From UBA12151 sp964600645 (GTDB lineage: Bacteria; Patescibacteriota; Minisyncoccia; Moranbacterales; UBA9337), in the NCBI GenBank assembly GCA_964600645.1, contig CAZRJL010000005.1:1-27039 (forward strand): a stretch of 27,039 bases of DNA. Reading direction: 5' to 3'. Shown here piece by piece: positions 21,868 through 27,039 of this stretch. The notes under the pieces are model-generated. The model did no database searches and had not been told where the DNA came from. It was given only the letters and a program-made list of their open reading frames with translations. Made by a program: the position numbers and the translations under genes. Every line of letters starts with the position of its first letter. The stretch's first letter is position 1.

Positions 21868-22947
21868 TCACTCAATCACTTCCTGCTCGACCATTACTTT
21901 GTTTATTTTCACCCAATTCAATTTTACCATCAACCAAAAAATAATTTGCGCCAGCAGCACCCATAGCGGTCCCAAAAAAGATCCCAGGGACAAGATTGAA
22001 AGAAATAATAATATCGCCAAAATAATCGGCAAATGCGAAAAACCGCCAATTTCATTTCCGGCGCCAAAATTCAAATAATCTTCAATTTTTTTGTTAATCA
22101 TCTGCGAAAAAACATCCATAATCTTTTCATCTCCTCCCACTTGCCGTCCAACCAAATCGGAAATCTGTTTTCTGCTTTCACGCAAAACCAATTCATTATT
22201 TTTTTGAACAACCATCTCATTTCTGTCTTGATAATCCTTGATAACCTCTTTTTTCTGCTGATCGGTCATACTTATTCCAAACTCTTCATCTATGATTTTT
22301 TCGATTTCATTTCCTTCATCCATATTCGAAACTGCATTTTTTTGCGACTGCAAAATAAACTCATCAACCGTCAGCTCTCCGTCATTTGAAAAATCAAATC
22401 CGGGATAAACAAGTGAGATCGTCTTTGAAACAAATTTTTCGTTGGCATTTCCCAAATTAAAATCAGGAATATTGCGATACGCATTATTATCCTTTATTTC
22501 AAAATAATAATGGCTTCCAATCGCCAAAGACAGCGCGAAAACCATCATCACTCGCCCAAAGCGAATCGACCTCCAAAGATTAATTTTTACCGAAGTCATC
22601 AATTCTCTTTCAATTCTTGTTGATGCAATCAATAAAAATAAAAATGCTGTGGATAATATTAGAAAATGCCAAACATCAAATACAAAAAATAAACTTGGAG
22701 CCAACGAGAGAAAGAAAATTACCGCAATATGTGAAATTTTTTCAATCAAAATTACGGCTACTATCCAAAAAACAAAAACTGCCGAAAAAAAGGCTCCGGG
22801 AATAATCCAATCTCTTGTTCCGGGATTCATTATGGACAAATGCAGAAAAAACCACGCCGCCAAAGACAGTGCAACAATCACAAAAATCAAACCAATTTCC
22901 CTTATTTTGTTTTTTCTGCCAATGGCGGAAGCCTCTGTATTTTCCAC
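21868..22947 (-). CDS. Conserved-looking multi-pass membrane protein of unknown function
   Basis: The 359 residues have about five N-terminal hydrophobic helices between residues 18 and 150, then a soluble charged region (about 155-290) and two C-terminal helices (about 305-345). The soluble region includes DFSNDGELTVDEF, a single EF-hand-like loop followed by a helix, and a long glutamate/lysine-rich stretch likely to be coiled. No enzymatic motif is seen. I do not recognise a named family. Transcription starts from an extended -10 promoter facing away from the PEGA-protein gene. No SD at the ATG. Confidence 0.65.
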   Translation of the reverse strand: MENTEASAIGRKNKIREIGLIFVIVALSLAAWFFLHLSIMNPGTRDWIIPGAFFSAVFVFWIVAVILIEKISHIAVIFFLSLAPSLFFVFDVWHFLILSTAFLFLLIASTRIERELMTSVKINLWRSIRFGRVMMVFALSLAIGSHYYFEIKDNNAYRNIPDFNLGNANEKFVSKTISLVYPGFDFSNDGELTVDEFILQSQKNAVSNMDEGNEIEKIIDEEFGISMTDQQKKEVIKDYQDRNEMVVQKNNELVLRESRKQISDLVGRQVGGDEKIMDVFSQMINKKIEDYLNFGAGNEIGGFSHLPIILAILLFLSILSLGSFLGPLWVLLAQIIFWLMVKLNWVKINKVMVEQEVIE

Positions 22948-22995
22948 TATTTTATAATTTATAAATCATCCTATTATTCAAAATTCGACAAGTAA

Positions 22996-23004
22996 ATTAT
23001 ACCA
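22996..23004 (-). promoter_or_regulatory. Extended -10 promoter for 21868-22947
   Basis: TGGTATAAT on the minus strand, about 50 bp before the ATG at 22947; no good -35. It is arranged back to back with the plus-strand promoter at 23014-23022. Confidence 0.5.
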
Positions 23005-23013
23005 TAAAAATCA

Positions 23014-23022
23014 TGCTATAAT
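23014..23022 (+). promoter_or_regulatory. Extended -10 promoter for the plus-strand operon
   Basis: TGCTATAAT on the plus strand, 54 bp before the ATG at 23077; no clear -35. Confidence 0.5.
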
Positions 23023-23076
23023 AACTGTGGACAAAAAAAGATTTTTGGCGTATTATTCGAAGAATTAAACAATATT

Positions 23077-24576
23077 ATGACAAGCATCACAAAAAGACGA
23101 ATATTTTTTTGGATATTGGTGGTTTTCTTTTTAATAACCGCCCCTTTAGTAATTCTCTATACCATTGGCTATCGCTACAATACCGCGCGTGGAATTTTCA
23201 TCTATTCCGGATCAATCACGGTCAAAGCAATCCCGCAAAGAGTCGACATTAAAATCGACTCAGACGATTCATCCGAAAGAAAATTTAACTTCCTGAATTA
23301 TTCTTATCATATTGACGGAATTCGCCCAGGGCAACACTCTGTCGAAATCTCCCTTGCCGGATACCGCCCATGGAAGAAAAAAACATCCGTCCATAGCGGA
23401 CTTTCGGTGGAATTTTGGAATGTTTTTCTTGCTAAAGAAGAATATGCTCGAAAAACCTTTTCAACTCCTTCCGTAGACAATTTTTTCATTTCTCCAAAAA
23501 ACAATAATATCGCATTGGTTCAAGATAAAAAAGAAAATAACGATTTTATTGTAAGAATACTGGGTATTGATGAGAACATCGCTCTGCCTGTTTTCTCCTC
23601 CTCGGAATATTCATTTTCAAAAAACGAAAAGGAAAACATCGAGTGGTCGCCGCAAGGAGACAAAATAATTATTCCGACAAAAAAAATAAATCCGCCCGCA
23701 AAAACAATTGCCGCAAACGAAGTTGAAACATCCTCCCATACCGATCGAGCTGATTATTTTGTGGTTGATATAAAATCCAAAGAAAGTATTAATCTTAAAG
23801 ATTTATCCCAAAAGGATGATTTGCAAAAAGTACGCTGGGACCCTAATAGTAAGAATTTTATATTCTATCTTTCCCAGAATAATCTTTATCGAATAAACCT
23901 TGACGATCCAACTAATAACAAGACAATCGCCGAAAATATCTCCGGATATGATCTTTCCAATTCCTATGTATACTATTTCAAAAAAGATAATGGAATCATA
24001 TATCGCGCCAAACTCCAAAATGGAGAATCATCCGAACAAATAACAATACAACCGATTGAAAATATTGCCGATAGCAATGACTTTCGCATAATTGTATATG
24101 ACAGAGATCGATTAGTTATTCTTGCCGACGGAAAGTTGCATATTTATAATAATGGGGAACATAAAAATTATTTCCATCAACTGGCGGAAAATATTGATGG
24201 GGTTCAATTTTCCAATGACGGAAAAAAACTCTTATTTTGGGATAATTATGAAATATTCGTTTATTATGCGCGCGACTGGGAAACTCAACCGATAAGATCG
24301 GAAAATGAAACAAAAAGCATTACACGCTTCTCGCAAAAAATAGACAACATTCATTGGTTTTCCGATTACGAACATATTATTTTTTCTGTCGGAAAAGCAA
24401 TAAAAATAGTCGAAACGGACCTGCGCGACCGTCTAAATATGGAAGATCTTTTATTGCTCCAATACGACAATCCGAAAATTGTCTATGACTTTTCTCAAGA
24501 CTTTCTTTACTTTAACGATTACGAGGAATCAAACAGTGATATTAAACTTTCACACGTGAACCTACTTGAACAATAA
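23077..24576 (+). CDS. PEGA-domain membrane protein with beta-propeller-like region
   Basis: This 499-residue protein is anchored by one N-terminal helix (about 8-29). A PEGA-like beta domain follows (about 44-113; ITVKAIPQRVDIKID..., IRPGQHSVEISLAGYRPWKKK). The remaining about 380 residues contain repeated beta-strand blocks typical of a WD40/TolB-like propeller (EWSPQGDKIII, RWDPNSKNFIFYL, QFSNDGKKLLFWD, HWFSDYEHIIFSV). The bulk would lie outside the cytoplasmic membrane and may bind protein or wall. Proteins with this layout are, as far as I recall, common in Patescibacteria with no known function. It is first in the plus-strand group with the DUF4446 gene and infB. Confidence 0.8.
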   Translation: MTSITKRRIFFWILVVFFLITAPLVILYTIGYRYNTARGIFIYSGSITVKAIPQRVDIKIDSDDSSERKFNFLNYSYHIDGIRPGQHSVEISLAGYRPWKKKTSVHSGLSVEFWNVFLAKEEYARKTFSTPSVDNFFISPKNNNIALVQDKKENNDFIVRILGIDENIALPVFSSSEYSFSKNEKENIEWSPQGDKIIIPTKKINPPAKTIAANEVETSSHTDRADYFVVDIKSKESINLKDLSQKDDLQKVRWDPNSKNFIFYLSQNNLYRINLDDPTNNKTIAENISGYDLSNSYVYYFKKDNGIIYRAKLQNGESSEQITIQPIENIADSNDFRIIVYDRDRLVILADGKLHIYNNGEHKNYFHQLAENIDGVQFSNDGKKLLFWDNYEIFVYYARDWETQPIRSENETKSITRFSQKIDNIHWFSDYEHIIFSVGKAIKIVETDLRDRLNMEDLLLLQYDNPKIVYDFSQDFLYFNDYEESNSDIKLSHVNLLEQ

Positions 24577-24641
24577 TTCGCTTTACACCGCCAAAAATAA
24601 GTGCTACGCTTGAAAAGTGATATAACGGTAAATTAAAAAAT

Positions 24642-25154
24642 ATGACGTTTTTGGAAAATTTTATCGCCTCCAATTTGACTGCGATAATACTTTTGATGAT
24701 CTTCTTTGTTTTATTATCCACAATACTGCTTTTTGTATTGCTTTTTAAGATAAAAAAAATAAATCGCGCCAGTCAGTCTTTTTTTTCCGGTAAAAATGGA
24801 AACGACCTCGAACAAGTAATTCTCTCTCAACAAAAAGAAATCAAAAGTCTGGATAAGGACATACAAGAACTTTTTGAGGCTTCAAATAAGATATATGCTC
24901 TCGCCCATCAGGGATTACACAGGATTGCGGTGGTGCGCTTCAATCCGTTCAAGGAACTGGGGGGAAATCAAAGCTTTGCCATCGCACTGCTGGATGGAAA
25001 CAAATCCGGAATTGTCATATCCTCCCTACATACACGTGAAGGAACAAGAGTATATAGCAAGCCAATCATAGAAGGAAAATCGGAAAAATACGCCCTCACC
25101 GAAGAAGAAAAAAACGCCATCAATCTTGCCGTCACTTCAAAAAAGAAAAACTAA
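24642..25154 (+). CDS. DUF4446 family membrane protein
   Basis: The 170 residues have an N-terminal transmembrane helix (about 13-36), a charged coiled-coil-like stretch (about 45-85), then the family core: HQGLHRIAVVRFNPFKELGGNQSF, ALLDGNKSGIVISSLHTREGTRVYSKPI and a closing LTEEEKNAINLA. The VRFNPF..GG.QSFA..LLD...G.V..S...R...R.Y.K motif is diagnostic of DUF4446, present in Firmicutes and Patescibacteria. The function is unknown. It sits 65 bp after the PEGA gene and 40 bp before infB, so the three are probably co-transcribed. Confidence 0.92.
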   Translation: MTFLENFIASNLTAIILLMIFFVLLSTILLFVLLFKIKKINRASQSFFSGKNGNDLEQVILSQQKEIKSLDKDIQELFEASNKIYALAHQGLHRIAVVRFNPFKELGGNQSFAIALLDGNKSGIVISSLHTREGTRVYSKPIIEGKSEKYALTEEEKNAINLAVTSKKKN

Positions 25155-25194
25155 AAAAATTATATTTTAAACATTTTATAATAATTTCATAATA

Positions 25195-26991
25195 ATGACC
25201 CAAATTAACAGTCAGCAACCATCTCAAAAGATAGCCAAAATACCTCCAATCGTAAGCGTGAAAAAATTCGCCGATATTTTGAAAATGCCAGTTTCGGAAA
25301 TAATCAAGGAATTGATGAAAAACGGAATTATGGCGACTATTAATGAAGAAATTGATTTTGAAACTGCCAGCATCATTGCGCAAGATTTGGGATTTATAAC
25401 CGAACAAGATCTGGACATTTCCGATGGAGAAATCATAACACTGGAAAAACTCATTGAAATCTGCAAAAAAGAAAAAGAGGCCGGAAAAAATCTCCAGCGG
25501 CGCGCTCCGATTGTAACCATTCTTGGGCATGTTGATCATGGAAAAACCACTCTCTTGGACACTATTCGCAAAACAAGCGTAGCTGCCAAAGAACTCGGCG
25601 GAATCACTCAGCATATCAGTGCCTATCAAGTGCGCAAAAGAGGAAATTTAATAACCTTCGTCGACACGCCGGGACACGAAGCCTTTTCCGCTATGCGCGA
25701 AAGAGGAGTCAGTATTGCGGATATTGCGATTCTTGTTGTGGCTGCCGATGACGGAGTAAGACCGCAAACCAAAGAAGTAATAAAATACTTGAAAGAAAAA
25801 AATATTCCCACATTAATCGCCATTAATAAAATAGATAAGCCGGATGCCAATGCGCAAAGGGTAAAACAAGAGCTGGCGGAAAATGAAATAATGGTCGAAG
25901 ACTGGGGGGGGAAATATATGTCGGTTGAAATCAGCGCGAAAAACAACATCGGGATTGATGATTTACTAGAAAGAATTCTTCTCTTGGCTGAAGTGGAAGA
26001 TCTGAAGGCTGACGCCAAAAGAGACGGCTTGGCAGTTGTGCTAGAATCCAATCTTGATCCCAAAAAAGGACCTGTCTCCACCGTGTTGGTCAAAACCGGA
26101 ACCTTGAAAGTCGGCCAAGACATCACTGCCGGACACACTTATGGGAGAATAAAAAGGATTGAAGATTTTACCGGAAAAATCATTGAAAGCGCTCCACCAT
26201 CAACTCCGGCAATCATCATTGGATTGAATACGACTCCAAATGTAAACGATATCGTACAAGTGGCCAGTAAAAAATCGCTATCTAAAATAAAATCAGAGGG
26301 AGCGGCGGAAAAAATATCAGGAACAAAAAAAGATGCTAACAAACAAAATCTTTTCAGAAGCATTGACAATGAAAAAATCAAAAAACTCAACATAATAATC
26401 AAATCTGATGTTCAAGGCTCATTGGAGGCTATTGAACAAATATTATCCACGCTCAAATCGGATGAGGTTGCGATTGAATATGTGGCTATGGGAGTTGGAA
26501 ACATAACCGAATCGGACGTAAAAGTCGCCGGCAGTAGCAATGCGATAATCCTCGGATTTAATGTTAATGCCACCTCCGTCGCCAAGAGAATGGCGGAAGG
26601 CGCCGGAGTGGAAGTAAAAACATTTGGAATAATTTACGAACTAGTAGAAGATGTACGAACCAAACTTTCCGATTTGCTTCCGCCGGAAATTGTCAGAACC
26701 GATTTTGGAAAATTGAAGGTTTTGGCAATATTTAAAACAGGAAAACACGATATGATTGTCGGGGGAAGAATTATAGAAGGAAAAGCGATAAAATCCGCAA
26801 GCATTGAAGTACAACGAGACGATGAGATCATCGGAACGGGAAAGCTTGCCAATCTTCAACAAAATATGAAAGATACGGATGAAGTCAAACAAGGAAACGA
26901 GTGCGGAATAACTTTTGACGGAAACACCAAAATCAAAGAAGGTGATATTCTTAAATTTTTCAAAGAAGAAGAAGATAAAAGAAAAATATAA
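25195..26991 (+). CDS. infB: Translation initiation factor IF-2
   Basis: This 598-residue GTPase brings initiator tRNA to the 30S subunit. A short IF2-N domain (about 18-70, SVKKFADILKMPVSEIIKEL) leads directly to the G domain: G1 GHVDHGKTT (111-119), G2 GGITQHISAYQ, G3 VDTPGHEAF (156-164), G4 NKID (211-214), G5 in EISAKN. Domains II, III and IV follow (the last about 480-590, ending in the initiator-tRNA-binding fold). It lacks the long repetitive N-terminal extension of most bacterial IF-2 proteins (700-1000 residues), as expected in reduced genomes. No SD precedes the ATG. The start is supported by homology of the N domain. Confidence 0.97.
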   Translation: MTQINSQQPSQKIAKIPPIVSVKKFADILKMPVSEIIKELMKNGIMATINEEIDFETASIIAQDLGFITEQDLDISDGEIITLEKLIEICKKEKEAGKNLQRRAPIVTILGHVDHGKTTLLDTIRKTSVAAKELGGITQHISAYQVRKRGNLITFVDTPGHEAFSAMRERGVSIADIAILVVAADDGVRPQTKEVIKYLKEKNIPTLIAINKIDKPDANAQRVKQELAENEIMVEDWGGKYMSVEISAKNNIGIDDLLERILLLAEVEDLKADAKRDGLAVVLESNLDPKKGPVSTVLVKTGTLKVGQDITAGHTYGRIKRIEDFTGKIIESAPPSTPAIIIGLNTTPNVNDIVQVASKKSLSKIKSEGAAEKISGTKKDANKQNLFRSIDNEKIKKLNIIIKSDVQGSLEAIEQILSTLKSDEVAIEYVAMGVGNITESDVKVAGSSNAIILGFNVNATSVAKRMAEGAGVEVKTFGIIYELVEDVRTKLSDLLPPEIVRTDFGKLKVLAIFKTGKHDMIVGGRIIEGKAIKSASIEVQRDDEIIGTGKLANLQQNMKDTDEVKQGNECGITFDGNTKIKEGDILKFFKEEEDKRKI

Positions 26992-26998
26992 AATAAGA

Positions 26999-27030
26999 CG
27001 TTATAAACGTTGTAAGCGTTACAAGCGTTT
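26999..27030. repeat. Short 9-bp tandem repeat at right edge
   Basis: The unit CGTT(A/G)(T/C)AA(A/G) occurs three times in tandem with a partial fourth, right after the infB stop. It continues toward the window edge, so its full length is unknown. Confidence 0.6.
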
Positions 27031-27039
27031 TATATGTTT

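Noticed and set aside
1..27039. CRISPR array, tRNA or rRNA genes
   Set aside because: I saw no regularly spaced repeat array, no tRNA-like cloverleaf with a TTCRA motif and no rRNA-like stretch. The repeats present are single inverted elements or a very short tandem repeat.

Overview
The window looks like a piece of a Patescibacteria (Candidate Phyla Radiation) chromosome, probably Parcubacteria-like and possibly Moranbacteria. This is inferred from gene content; no rRNA or other marker tree was available. The supporting signs are AT-rich DNA, a short IF-2, a DUF4446 protein, a PEGA/propeller membrane protein, a fused ADP-forming acyl-CoA synthetase, ComEC split from its metallo-beta-lactamase part, and housekeeping genes that mostly lack a Shine-Dalgarno (SD) site. 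The standard code fits, since TGA is used as a stop. Everything left of about 22.95 kb is on the minus strand; three genes to the right of it are on the plus strand, behind divergent promoters.

Layout, left to right. 1-311: truncated SpoIIM-like membrane protein. 491-3065: split ComEC (membrane channel gene, then a separate MBL gene). 3148-3680: an unknown small gene with its own promoter, an attenuator-like leader and a strong SD, followed by a DUF167 gene. 4106-6866: a redox group made of a ferric-reductase-like bis-heme membrane protein with calcium-binding-type repeats, an ApbE flavin transferase and two small membrane-anchored proteins. 7074-9092: a compact transcription unit made of a near-consensus promoter, a strong SD, a previously uncalled 52-codon peptide ending in a CCxCxxCxxC tail, an unusual zinc-finger-less UvrA-like twin ABC ATPase, and a small membrane-anchored protein. 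9127-9361: a tiny transcription unit that may encode a very basic peptide. 9422-12644: a MacAB/YknXYZ-type exporter (adaptor, ATPase, permease). 12786-13214: RNase HI. 13254-16648: three genes with good promoters and SD sites (beta-barrel-like secreted protein, unknown membrane protein, dihydroorotate-dehydrogenase-like flavoprotein). 16763-20563: recJ and an ADP-forming acyl-CoA synthetase. 20664-22947: dnaJ and a membrane protein. 23077-26991: PEGA/propeller protein, DUF4446 protein, infB.

The most interesting part is 7.07-12.65 kb. A Cys-rich precursor-like peptide is co-oriented with an asymmetric UvrA-derived ATPase and sits beside a peptide-type exporter. This could be an undescribed peptide system (ribosomal natural product, metal-binding peptide, or cysteine-sensing leader). 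No modifying enzyme is visible in the window, so the function remains inference. The intergenic spaces also hold several short inverted-repeat elements, including one family present three times.
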